From assembly GCA_001972305.1 (NCBI GenBank), contig BDDD01002371.1, positions 116,156 through 180,155 on the forward strand: a DNA stretch of 64,000 nucleotides. Reading direction: 5' to 3'. Below, one piece after another: positions 21,714-33,088 of the stretch. Below the pieces are notes generated by a model. The model was not told the DNA's origin. It did no database searches and worked only from the letters and a program-made list of their open reading frames with translations. The DNA comes from Cephalotus follicularis (taxonomy: Eukaryota; Streptophyta; Magnoliopsida; Oxalidales; Cephalotaceae). The translations under genes were made by a program, and so were the position numbers. Every line of letters begins with the position of its first letter. The stretch's first letter is position 1.

Positions 21714-23269
21714 TGATGGGTGTCGTTAGGCCGAATCAAAATTACCCTAATCTAACAATTTAGCAAGTGGAAGTAGGGATCGTTCCCACGAAGAGCTGAA
21801 AGGAGATGCTATAAAAATAAACTTAGGATGTAACTAAACAAAAAATAACAAATACTAAATTAATTTAATCTAAGCTAGCAATGCAAATAAATAAATTGAA
21901 AAGATGATTGGTTTTGAATTAAACTAATTTAATGAAAAACTAAACAATTCAAATTAAATATCTAACGTAAATTAACAAAATAAATAAATAAGAAAAATAA
22001 TATGAAATAGCAATCCCGTAGATGTGAGAATCCCCGCATTTAAAAATATATTCAAATTCATAGCACAAGTTTCAGTTTAGCGCAGAAATTTACCGAATTA
22101 ACCTAGGTACAACCTATCCTGTCAAACCTTGATACTCTCAAAAGGTTGATTGCTTAAAGACTGTCTTTGATTAACACAACAAACTAGTGATTTAGCCTAG
22201 GTACAACCTATCCTGTCACACCTTGATACTCTCAAAAGGTTGATTGGTAAAGTCTGTCATTGGTTCAATCACATAAAAAAATATTACATGTCATCAACAC
22301 AGATTTTATATATTAAAAATTATTCTCATCAATGTTGTCACTACATTAACAAGAAAAAGTGTCTCACAAACATGCAATTAAACTTGAAACCAAAACTGAA
22401 ATATATATATAACATGAGTTCATCTACATCTAGGGATTAAAATACTTAGCCGGACATGACGACGGTGACAAATATCTTCAATAAATCCTCCATCTCCACT
22501 GCCCTACTGCCGACTGCGTTTTTTCTCAATTGTCTTCTCTGCGTTGCAGCTCTACTGCCTCAATTGTCTTCTATTTATGCCGTATATATATATATGCACC
22601 CAGCCGACTTATAACCTAAACATAAATTAAAGCACTCGTGAGGCAGTAAATGGGCTGATGAATTCGTTGTATGGGACGTGTATGTTGGGTTTGAATTATC
22701 ATGTTGAATTGCGGCTTGATGGTTGCATGGGGGCGTGACTCGTGAGGCGCATGTGGGCTGATTGAAGACTGCATGCGTGTATGGTGGGCTTGAGACATCA
22801 TGGGTGGCAAACACATGGGGCGCATGGATGAAGACTCGGCAGAATTGGATTGCATGTTGGACGCTGCATTGTTGATTGGTTGGCGCATGGTGACGTCATG
22901 ATGATGTCAGCATAGACTGAATTTTCATCCATATTTGTTTTCTTGCAATATCTCTTCATCGGATCTTCAGAATGAGTCGGCCCAAGAATTAAAAGTGCTA
23001 CAAATAATTTTATGAACAAAATGAGCCTAATATTCAATATCTTCTGAGATTTAAATATTGACTTCTCTCGCTTAAGTGGGTGCATTCTTCAATCGATCGT
23101 TGACTTCAAACCACTTTAACTCAAAAAGTTACGTTTTAGCTTCATTTTCTTTTATTCCGCAATAATAAGATAATACCTGAAAATCAAATAAACACCAACA
23201 CAGTACTCTATTCCAAGCATAAAAATATAATAAATAAATCATTAAAATCACATATGTTTATGCTTATCA
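21714..23269 (-). repeat. Ath 5' LTR
   Basis: 1556 bp, TGATGGGTGTCG to TGCTTATCA, nearly identical to 15745-17307. It differs mainly by short length changes in TA runs and scattered single bases. It keeps the duplicated CCTAGGTACAACCTATCCTG phrase. The adjacent right duplication is TCGAC (23270-23274). Confidence 0.92.
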
Positions 23270-23389
23270 TCGACCACGTAACAATGCCTTCATTATCTTA
23301 TCTTCCATCACACTGTATTTACACTACACCTATTATCGAATCATATATTCCACTTCATTCACTGCACTTATCCTTCATACTGCACTTAT

Positions 23390-23424
<35 letters not shown>

Positions 23425-23991
23425 TATATAGAGCACACGAGCACTGTCGGTGCATTACTTATGCATGTAGGCAATAGCACACTCCACATTCACATTTAGA
23501 GCACATGAATGAATGCCTGCGGGTACTGTTGGGTGCTAATGTATGCACAGGATTCTTTGGTGCCTTTGATAAAGAGCTCGGCATTATCAGGGGAGAGCTG
23601 GGCACAACGTTGCATGCTCAGCATGGTGTTGCATGGGCGCCATACACTGGCTCATCGTAGGATGTGTGTCCTCGAACACATGACGTCTTGGGCGTCATCT
23701 GGGCAACTCAGATGCTATGATAGAGGATAATTCATAGGTGCCATGGAAGAGCTCAGGTACTATGCCATGCTTGGGACACATGGCATGGTTTCCTCAGACA
23801 CGTGAGGCTAGTGAGTCCATGGCAACGGCACTGATGTGTCCCCCGGCGCATAGCAGAGGACTATGATGTCCATAGCGCATGGTGTCCACGGCGTCAGGTC
23901 ACCTTGGGCATTGCTCCACGGGCATGTCTCCTCAGACGCATGAAGGGAACGCACGCAGAGGATGGTGCCACGGGCATGTGGCTGCTCGGCT

Positions 23992-24137
23992 CACCATGGC
24001 TGCTCGGGCATACTTCCTCGGCATACCATGGCAGCTCGGCACACTTCCTCGGCATACCATGGCAGCTCGGCACACTTCCTCGGTGCACCATGGCAGCTCG
24101 GTACACTTCCTCAGCACTCCATGGCAGCTCAGCACTG
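23992..24137. repeat. 31-bp tandem array in element A 5' LTR
   Basis: Units of ACCATGGCAGCTCGGCACAC then TTCCTCGGCAT repeat at a clean 31-bp spacing about four to five times. This is the partner of 3520-3662 and is better preserved here. Confidence 0.85.
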
Positions 24138-25275
24138 ATAGCAGAAGAGGGCTAAGCTCGACACTAATGGCAGAGGAGAGCTATGACTACACTGCTCAGG
24201 ACGTGCAGGGGAGAGTCTGGCCGTTTCATGCACGACACTTAACCTTGGAGAGCTCTGGAATTACAGTGCAACCTCGGCGCCATGGCAGGTGGAAAGCTAG
24301 GCACCTTGGCAGTGGAGATCTCAACACTGTGCCATGCTCAGATATATGCCTGTTTGCATTTGGGCACCATCCTTGCACGCTTGGGATGCATGCAGGGGGA
24401 GAGCTGAACGTGTGGTTTTGCTTCCTCGGGCGCCTAGCGGAAGAGAACCACAGTTGACAATGGCACCTCTGGCGCCTGGCATGCTCAGGACGCATGCATG
24501 GCTCCTCGGGCATTCATGGTAGGGAGCTTGGCTTGTCACTCCTTGGCACCATAGCGTATGGTATGTGATCCAGGTGGATCTGCCATGATCCAAGAAGGAG
24601 TCACAGCCCAAAGAACTCTAATTTCTAAGTGTGGGCCGAATATGCTCCAAAATTCTTTTGGGTTTCTAAATTCTTCTTTTGGGCTTACTACACTCATATG
24701 GACCCAATCTCATGATAAGGAGGTTGAAATTTCGGCCACATAAATGAAGATGCAAGTTTCCTGTCCAGATTCAATGAATCAATCAATAAATACTCATGAT
24801 TCCAAAAATCAGATTTGGGAAGGTTCCCATAAGCCTACATTTATGAAATTTCGTGGCATTCTATGCATGGAAGCTAGTATCAATGTATGGGAACATGATA
24901 ATTCGGGTTTCAAGACTTGAGAAGTAGTTTCAAGGCATGAAAGCTTGTTTCAACACATTGGTTTCATCTTTCAAGGCTTTGATTAATTCCTTTGTAATTT
25001 TCTATGAAGACTCATTTATTATCTTCTAGTTTCTTGTAATTGTAGCTTGACCAACCTTTAATGATGTAACTGTAACGCCCGAGATTTTTGCACAATGTGA
25101 TATTTCAATTTTATTGAAATACTATCATTGAATTTATGGGAATGGCATAATTTTGACCTAGGTGATGCTTTCCAAAAACCTAAAGGATTAGATTTTGGAA
25201 GAGGGAAAAATTGGGATAATAAAGAAATTCTAAATGATGCAATTAGAGACAAAACGATTTAGTTTTGGGCTAAAC

Positions 25276-25430
25276 GCGTTGATGTCTTTGTAAAGACGTC
25301 GACGCCTATGGGAGCGAAGGACGCCGTAAATGCATGAACATGCACGTCGAGGCAGACGAAGGCATCGACGTCTTGGTATGAAAGGAGAAAAGACATCGAC
25401 GTCTATAGAAGACGTTGACATCTTTTAAAA
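25276..25430. promoter_or_regulatory. GACGTCGACGTC-type motif cluster in LTR G (U3-proximal)
   Basis: Six or so copies: GCGTTGATGTC, GACGTCGACGCC, GCATCGACGTC, GACATCGACGTC, GACGTTGACATC and similar. Variants are largely C to T or G to A changes at CpG. It lies about 205-360 bp from the sense start of the LTR, where U3 activator sites would be expected. A second, longer cluster is at 26179-26735. Confidence 0.6.
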
Positions 25431-26178
25431 GGATATCAATCACGTTATGAACTAACAGACTAACGTGCAAGGGGAGGGAAATCCAAGGCCTTTGCAGGCA
25501 CCAGATGCAACGTGTTGTGCATGCTGGAATGTTACCAGGCATGTAGTAGAACGTGTCCTCAACTTTGTGCATGCAAAGGGCACACATCTTCACCTGCAAA
25601 TGCAGAAAACAAAGAGGAAAGAGATGAATAGGAAAGAAGAAAACGGGGAGAGAAGGAATGGGGAAATGGAACCTGCAAATGCATGCAACGGGAATAGTGA
25701 TGAGGGGAGAGAGTTCCCTAGCATAAATGCTCTGTCTTCCCTGCTTGTCTGGTTAAACACCTGAGTGTTAAGGAGAACGGTGAGGAGAGATAAACACTTC
25801 CTCCATTGCTGGACCAGTGGAGCTTTGGGAAACTTGGAGCTGGAGGCTTGAAGCAACGGGACAACCTTGGAACTGCTGTGATCAACCCTTGGAACACAAA
25901 GAGGTGGACTTTCAAGGTTTCTAACTTGAAACCAGAGGTAGGGGAAATTATATGTACATATTGAGTTCAAAGTAATGTGTTGCCATGAATGAAATGCATG
26001 AATTGCATGCTTCTTGGGAGTTGAACTAAATGCTTGGTTGATGATATGAACACCTGTTGGTGTAAATTATGCATGCATGTTAATTTTTGGGTGAATCCCA
26101 TGCTTGATTGTATGTGTATAAGGGTTGAGTACCCCTGTTTGTGGATAGAACAAAGGAGGCAGTGTTCTGGGCTCTTAA

Positions 26179-26735
26179 AACGTCGATGCTCTGGTGGTAA
26201 GCATCGATGTCTTTGCGCGATGAGGAAATAGACGTCGACATCTTAGTAAAGCGTCGATGTCTATTTCAAAAATTTGCAGAATGCAATGTTATCTTCTGGA
26301 CTTTATGGATTTCTGGTGGGTTGATGATCTGGTTAGATATGTGGATAACCTGTTGTGCATATTACACTGTGAGTAATGTATCTGGAATTGCATGCGTGGA
26401 TGGAGGATGCTTCTCACTTGGAAATGGAGATTGGACGAATTGATACCTGCTGGTACCACTTAAACATCGATGTCTATGGAAGGCATCGACGCCTTTGGCT
26501 GTTGTGCAGTAAGTCTTGATCATAACGCGAGGACGTGTTAAGGTTCCTACCTTAAACGTCGACGTGTTGTGAAGAACATCGACGCCCAAGGATTTTGACC
26601 GTAGGCATCGACGTCTACAGGAAGACGTCGACGCGATTTGTACTGTTGCAAGCACTGACCTTGAAGGTAAACCTCGACGCTTTTGGGGCAATGGACATCG
26701 ACACGTTGAGGAAAGACATCGACGTCTTTCCTACT
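26179..26735. promoter_or_regulatory. Second GTCGACG-type motif cluster in LTR G
   Basis: About a dozen copies over 560 bp, for example ACGTCGATGC, GCATCGATGTC, GACGTCGACATC, GCGTCGATGTC, ACGTCGACGTG, GCATCGACGTC and GACGTCGACGCG. Spacers are unrelated to those of the first cluster, so the motif itself and not a longer unit is what is repeated. Confidence 0.6.
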
Positions 26736-27477
26736 GGTTGGTACGGTTTGACCCAATTTGGACCCGTTGGCTCCGGAACGATTCTAGAAACGACTCTATG
26801 CATGTTTGAGCATATGGTTGCATTGCATGCTACTGTGAATTGATTTGTTATGATATGACATGATTTCTTAAATAATTTAATTTGAGAAATGTGTATATGA
26901 TTATTGTGTGGAAATATATGCTTATATATATAATTTCCAAAAAGGACTGCATAAATGATTTCAATGATTGAAATTATGTATACGAAAATAAGCATTTTCG
27001 GAGAATTAAATACTGTACAAAAGGACTGGTTATACGTTTTGAACAAATGTAATGTTATCAAGTATTTTATACATAATAAATTACTTGGAAATGGACTGTG
27101 ACGGAAATATATATTTTCCAAAAAGGATTGCAAAATGGTTTGGCATAACTAAAATTATGGTATACTGATATGAATATTTTTGAAAGATTGGAGTACATTT
27201 TTAATGTATTGTTTCAAGTATTTTATGATTCACTAAAACTACTTGAAAGGGTTTGAAAAGGGACCCTTGTATTTTGGGCAATACATATATATATGTTTCA
27301 AGAATTTATACTTATAAATTACTTAAAAAGGACTGTGAAATTTTGATAACTACTAAACCCTGTTGGGAGAGTAGCTGAAAATTGTAATCTGTGTTAAAAG
27401 AACTGATGCCCTTTTGGGATGTTTTGTTTGCAAGTATTTCTTACGTGTTAATTACTTGTGATGGCTTGTTTGGGTTA

Positions 27478-28036
27478 CTAAACTCTGTTGGGTAAGTAGC
27501 CAGGGATTCCACTACTGAGCTCTGTTGGGAAAGCAGTTGGAAGTTCCGTATAAGGTAGCCACTGAGCTCTGTTGAGTAAGTAGCTAGGGTTTCCCACGAA
27601 ATAGTTACTGAGCTCTGTTGGGCAAGTAGCTAGGGACTCCCATTTGGTTGCTAAGCACTGTTGTGTGAGTAACCAGTTGTTGAGCCTGGGTGTCAGCAAC
27701 TTTAATCTGGCTTGATGGGTCCTTAGTGACCTGATCATTGTATCTAGCTCCTTCGGGGATAGTTTCGTACTTGTGTTATTGTGACCCTCTGGTGATACCT
27801 GCTTGTGGGTATATACATATATTTGTACATATCCTGTGTTATTTACGTACTACATCATGAATGCATTCATTTCATGTCATTCATTACTTGATCCCGAAAT
27901 GTATTTATACTTAGCCGAGTGAGGACAAAGGCTAACCCCTACTATTTCAGATTGACGGAGACAATCGGACGAGCGCGGTTAAGGCTAACCCCTACTACTT
28001 CAGATTGACAGAGACAATCGGACGAGCGCGGTTAAG
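27478..28036. repeat. Tandem repeats in LTR G
   Basis: Two kinds occur. At 27478-27680 four to five degenerate units of about 50-60 bp share CTGAGCTCTGTTGGG then AAGTAGCTAGGG. At 27931-28036 there are two units of 53 bp (starts 27931 and 27984, a third partial at 28037), each with GCTAACCCCTACTA, then GACGGAGACAATCGGACGAG. The second is almost perfect, so it is recent. Confidence 0.8.
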
Positions 28037-28498
28037 GCTATCTTGGGAGCTGCTATTTGAAGGTTGTTTAAGCTAGTTATGTATTGTGATAATTCTACTC
28101 GTGTGGAGAGGATGATAATTTGTACTTAATTAATTTGGATAAACTTGTATTTGGGTCTTGGAACAATGTTTTGGGTTTTGATTCATAAATGTGAGCATCT
28201 CCATAAGAGATATTTATGGTTTAAAATGAAGATTAATTCACGCTTCGTTTCGTGAGCAATTAACAATGATGATGATGTTGTTTTGTTGTAACACGTAGTA
28301 TGGGATGCGTGTTACGTTGTTAGTTCGGCTTATTTTCGAAGGCTTCCGCTACTGATATATCTGTTTAAAAAGGTTTAAATTTATCGTAAAATTTGATAAA
28401 CCGGATTATTTATGTTAATTCCTACCATTTGTACGTTGTTTGGAAAACGGGGTGTGACAATAACCTGGTTGGTTTAGTTCACCATGTGGTTAAACAAC

Positions 28499-31467
28499 TG
28501 TCACACCCCGTTCCCATAACAACAATAAAAGTGGTGGCAATCAACATATAAATCTGGCTTATACAATTTACCATAAAATTAAAACTTTCCATAACCATTA
28601 ACAACTCGCGGAAGCATACAATATAAGCCGAATTAAAACGTAACATGCATCCCATACTACATGCTACAACAACAACAAACATCATCACAGTTAACTGCCC
28701 TCAACGGAGCATGAACAAGATTCATATTACAACCATTCATTTATTACAATGATCCATAAACATTCCTCAAAAGTAAACAACATAAAACTTCACTTTGCTC
28801 CTCGGAGCCCAACGGTAACCAACGGCTGCATCAACCTGAAACACACTGAAGTTGTAGGGGGTTAGCCTTTGTCCTCACTCGACAAAGCCATAAAAGCGAT
28901 CCAGGGTCAAGGATAAAACGTGTCATGACATGAATGCACAATGATGCAGTACATACTATATCTCGATGCATGTATATATATATATACCACGACCACAAGG
29001 TTACAGCCCACGATGTCACCAGGGCACATCATCACACTACACGGTTCACAATATCACAACAACACAAGTAGCCAACTATGTCTCAGGTCTCCAAGGACCC
29101 ATCACATCACAACATTATCAGTCATGTCCCAAAGGACAACACTATACTCAATCAGTCATGTCATAGCAGACAATCAATGCAAACAATTGTTCCCGTCACT
29201 GGCACGACGGCGAGTAACAACACTCAGAACACACTACGATACAAGCACGGCGGCAAGTACCAACACTTCCCCGCTAACGGCAACACTCACGATACTAGCA
29301 CGGCGGCTAAGTACCAACATTACCCCGCTAGCGGCAACACTCAATCACAATCAATACAATAACATCCACGTTACTAGCACGGCGGCTAAGTAACAAAAAT
29401 CAATACACGGTAAACGATACTAGCACAGCGGCTAAGTACCCACACTAAGCACAATCACGATAACAGTGCAATCACAGCACACACAAAACCACTCAAGTAA
29501 TTTATAAATAAATACTTGATCAAAACATCTCGTTCAAAACATTGCAGTTCGTTTCCAAAACTTTTAAAAGTATAAATACTTACAACATATATATATTTGT
29601 CAATATATATATATATATCACTCCATTTCCCAAGTAAATTATGCTTCATAAAATACTTGCAACAATACATTTTCCTTCAAACATTTCAAGTAATTTATAG
29701 ATATAAATACTTGCAACATATATATTTGTCAAAATATATATAACAATACTTTTCCCGAAAACTCAAGTATCAAAGTAATTGGAATCATACACTTTTCGTA
29801 AAACCCGGTTATTTGAACTACATTCAAATACCTCAAAAATACGTATTTCGTATAACAGTTTCACAATCTCTTGAAAGCCATTTTCGCAATCCTTTTGGAA
29901 AACATACTTTTCCAAACAACAAATGATTTTAATAAACCATTCAATTAACCAAACACATTTTCACAAGGTTGTGGAAGCCATTTTCACAATCTTTCGAGAA
30001 TATATATATATCTCAAAACGTACATTTCACATAAAGTAATGGCTTATAGAAATCATGTTTGCACCTCCGAAAGGGGTAAAACGTTTCACAATCATCAATA
30101 ACCAATTCACAATACAGTTTATCATGGTACAAGATGCACACATATGCTCACAATGCAAAACAGTCCCAAACAGTCGGCTGGTTCTCACTGACAGTCGGCT
30201 GTTCTCCTTCAAAAGTCGGCTGTCCCTTACTTGGCAGTCGGCTGCCCTTAACCAACAGTCGGCTGCCCTTCTTGGCAGTCGGCTGTCCTTAGCCAACAGT
30301 CGGCTGCCTTCCTTGGCAGTCGGCTGGTCCCTCACTCAGCAGTCGGCTGCCCTCCTTGGCAGTCGGCTGGTCCATATACAATACACATTCCTTGCTGCCA
30401 CCTGTCCCAGCATGCCTGGTAGGGTGACACGTGGACAATCGGTTGTTACCCAAAATAGTCGGTTGCACCACCCACAGTCAGCTGCCTTCCTCTGGCAGCC
30501 GGCTACTCAATCAGCAGGGAGCAACCTGCAACACCAGGCATGAACAGTTGATTGGCTCCAATGTATAGTCGACTGCTTACCATGGTAGTCGGCTGTTCCT
30601 CACGAACAGTCGGCTGCTGGCCACGGACAGTCGGCTGTCCTCCCTGGACAGTCGGCTGCCCCTACGGGCAGTGCCCAAAAACAGCAGAAATCACACATGC
30701 TCAATCCAATTTAAACCAATCAAACCACAAAGCACTATCACCACAATACACATTCATGCTTTTGTCACAATATAACACATGCATTTCACTCATGAACATC
30801 ATTATAAATGACTATAAATCACAACTATAGCTTTCCCCTACCTTAGAACTCCAAGTTAGGAGTTGCAATTCACCTCTTTAAGTCCCGGATCCGAGGTCCT
30901 TGCACTCCTAAGCCCGTCCAGCAGCCCCCACTGGTCCGGTTCCTCCACTGGTCCAACCTCCAAGCTTCCGGTTTCAACACAAACCCCTTATATCCACAAC
31001 ACACACACTTTCACTCCATTTTCTCTACTCCCAAACACTCTTGAATCCACTGAGAAAGATGGAGATTTGAGAAGGGAAGCTTGTGTTTTTATGGAGAAAA
31101 CCCCGGCCCCTCTCCTGCCTTCTGCCCAAAATAAGCCAAACTCCCAGTTTTATCATCCCAAGGCTGACAGCACGTGGGCTGTCTGGCACCTGGCAGTCGG
31201 CTGCCATGACTTGGCAGTCGACTGTTTCTGCCGACACCCACCAGCCGGCTGCTTCCTCACAGCAGCTGGTTGCTGCCTTCACCAGGGGAGTCCAGTCGGG
31301 TGCCTCCCTGTGGCAGTCGGCTGCCCCCTGTACAAAAACACACCAACACACTTTTTCTTGCAACTTTCAACACTCCAAAGGGGAAAAACATAATTCTCAT
31401 TAATTCCACGTGTAAAATTACATTAGAAATGCAATATTACACCTTAACGAAAACCCCGGGCGTTACA
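28499..31467 (-). repeat. Element D 3' LTR
   Basis: 2.97 kb, TGTCACACCCCG to GGGCGTTACA. Plus-strand order is CACGGCGGCTAAGTA units (about 29230-29445), TA-rich segments (29590-29620, 29998-30012), a CAGTCGGCTG cluster (30168-30665) and a second CAGTCGGCTG cluster (31192-31325) near the sense start. It is the full-length version against which the deletion in the partner LTR is seen. Confidence 0.9.
30168..30665. repeat. CAGTCGGCTG array in D 3' LTR
   Basis: Some fifteen or more copies of CAGTCGGCTG with variants AGTCGACTGC and AGTCAGCTG. Between copies are TCCCTT-, GCCCTTAACCAA- and CCTCCTTGG-type spacers. The spacing is irregular, so this is a cluster of one short motif and not a fixed-length tandem repeat. 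Confidence 0.8.
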
Positions 31468-31490
31468 TCCACCCCTCATTCAAGGAATTT
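31468..31490 (-). promoter_or_regulatory. Polypurine tract of element D
   Basis: The minus strand reads CCTTGAATGAGGGGTGGA directly before the 3' LTR start TGTAACGCCC. It follows AATTTCGAGGATGAAATT, the wording usual at this place in Tekay/Del elements. Confidence 0.75.
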
Positions 31491-31759
31491 CATCCTCGAA
31501 ATTAAAACAACACCAGGGCAAGTGAGAACAACGCTCTCGCATTTTCTCTTTCACAATCCCCCGTCTGTCCACGGCCCACAGCCGCGTACGGTTCATTTCC
31601 GCTTACAACCCTTACAAGGAGTTGGTGGTCCTCCCAAACAGCTTACTTACAACCCGGATGGTCCGTAAACCCAGAACAACTTTGATTGATAATAACAAGT
31701 CACTTACAAAAGCAAAAGGAAACAAACTCATGCTTAAAACAAAAGTAAGGACTTTTACC

Positions 31760-32890
31760 TCACATGATGCCCTTGCCGGTGTCCCTTCGCTGCGAAGGCC
31801 CAGCTGCAGTGCCACTATCACCCGCAGATCTTGTGGGCAATGCCATTGAAATCTCTGGACAATCCCTCACCAAGTGGCCAGGTGCTCCACACTTCAGACA
31901 CAACCCGTTCTTTACCCAACAATCCTTCACTTGATGACCAGTACGACCACAGTGGAAAAAAACCCCAGACCTTACATTACTCCCCTGACTAGGAGTTCCT
32001 TGGGTGGCAGTCTACTGAGATTGGTTCTCGGATGATTTGGGCGGAGAATCACTGCCTTGCCATTGTGATGACGCTGGCCTGAACTGAGTAGGGCCTTGTT
32101 GGCTCCGCTGCCTACGAGACCTTTCAGCACGGTCTTCATTTGAGATGCTCTCTAGTAACCTTGCCTTCTGAGCGACTTCCACAAAATTCCCCAGTTCCAT
32201 AGCCCTGATCCTTGACCGAAGATCCGATCGCAGACCTTTCAAAAACCTCTGTATCTTTTTACCATCATCTGCTACAAGATAGGGGGAATGCCTGGCTAGC
32301 TCCATAAACCTTGCTGTATACTCCGCCACAGTCATTTCTCCTTGACGTAGCTCCCGGAGCTCTGTCTCCCTTCGTTCTTGCTCAAGTCGGGGCACATAAG
32401 CATCGAGGAACTCCTTCTGGAACCCCTCCCAAGTACAATCGAGTCCAATTGACTCTCACTTTGCCTTGACCATCTCCCACCAGTGGATGGCCTCACCCCA
32501 TAGACGGTAGACAGCAAACTTTAGTTTTTGGTTATCTGTACAGTTCATCACATCAAAGATCTTTTCTAGATCCTGCAACCACCTCTCAGCAATGGTAGCA
32601 TCCAACTCTCCTTTGAAACTGGGTGGATTCTGTCTCATGAACCTCTCAAGGTCGCTCCCAAACTGATCACCGTCATCACATGCACCATGAGCCAGAGCCA
32701 TGTACTGAGGCTGAGCTTGGGCATACAATCTCCGCATGTCCTCCATATTCGCTGCATTAGCAGCCATCTGTTGCTGATAGGCAGCCATCTGCTGCTGAAG
32801 GTAGTCAGCGATGCGGTCCAACGGATCTCTCACTCCGGGCGCTGCCCCCGGCACATTCACATTAGCAGCCCCTTGAGGAACATCATCCAT
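31760..32890 (-). pseudogene. Element D gag (gypsy type) with two nonsense codons
   Basis: One frame from ATG at 32890 (MDDVPQGAANVNVPG) to TGA at 31762-31760, broken by TGA at 32458-32456 and TAG at 32014-32012. An N-terminal Gln/Ala-rich segment (QQQMAAYQQQMAANAANMED) is followed by the Retrotrans_gag core (ERWLQDLEKIFDVMNC, FAVYRLWGEAIHWWEMV, then VAEYTARFMELARHSPYLV and RFLKGLRSDLRSRI). Two CCHC knuckles lie near the end. The first has Phe replacing its first Cys (FFHCGRTGHQVKDC) and the second is intact (CLKCGAPGHLVRDC). It would have formed the particle core. No protease follows. Confidence 0.88.
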
Positions 32891-33072
32891 AGGGTCTCCT
32901 CAAACATTCATTCCGTCAGGAACATTCTCGTTAACAAACCCACGCCTTCCGCATCTTCTCCGACCGTCCATCTTGTTCCTATACGGAAAAGATGTCATTA
33001 GCAACAATCTCAAGGAAACAATTTGTTAATTGCCAAGGAACTTATCCAAGCTAAGTATATAAATGGATATAT

Positions 33073-33084
33073 GCTCTGATACCA
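33073..33084 (-). promoter_or_regulatory. Primer binding site of element D (tRNA-iMet)
   Basis: GCTCTGATACCA on plus, i.e. TGGTATCAGAGC on the sense strand, 4 bp from the LTR start at 33089. Confidence 0.93.
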
Positions 33085-33088
33085 CTGT

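Larger units (their letters stand above)
15745..23269 (-). mobile_element. Ath: complete gag-only Athila-type element (TR-GAG-like)
   Basis: Bounded by LTRs 15745-17307 and 21714-23269 that are nearly identical by eye. The perfect TCGAC duplication (15740-15744 and 23270-23274) lies inside the 5' LTR of element A. Primer site, purine tract and gag all read on the minus strand. The internal 4.4 kb encodes Athila-like Gag with a protease remnant and a second ORF, but no reverse transcriptase, RNase H or complete integrase. Such elements (terminal repeats plus GAG, TR-GAG) depend on autonomous relatives. High LTR identity makes this the youngest clear insertion in the window. A 25-N gap (19806-19830) sits in the coding region. 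Confidence 0.93.
25071..28459 (+). mobile_element. Solo LTR G (gypsy-type)
   Basis: 3.39 kb from TGTAACGCCCGAG to GGGGTGTGACA, flanked by GTAAC (25066-25070) and ATAAC (28460-28464), a 4/5 duplication. No internal region exists. By analogy with D, whose sense LTR starts TGTAACGCCC and ends GGGGTGTGACA, G reads on the plus strand. Contents are two GTCGACG-type clusters (25276-25430 and 26179-26735), a degenerate ACTGAGCTCTGTTGGGTAAG repeat (27478-27680) and a 53-bp duplication (27931-28036). The block GTGAGGACAAAGGCTAACCC (27920-27939) is also found inverted in D, so G and D are related families. Confidence 0.85.
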
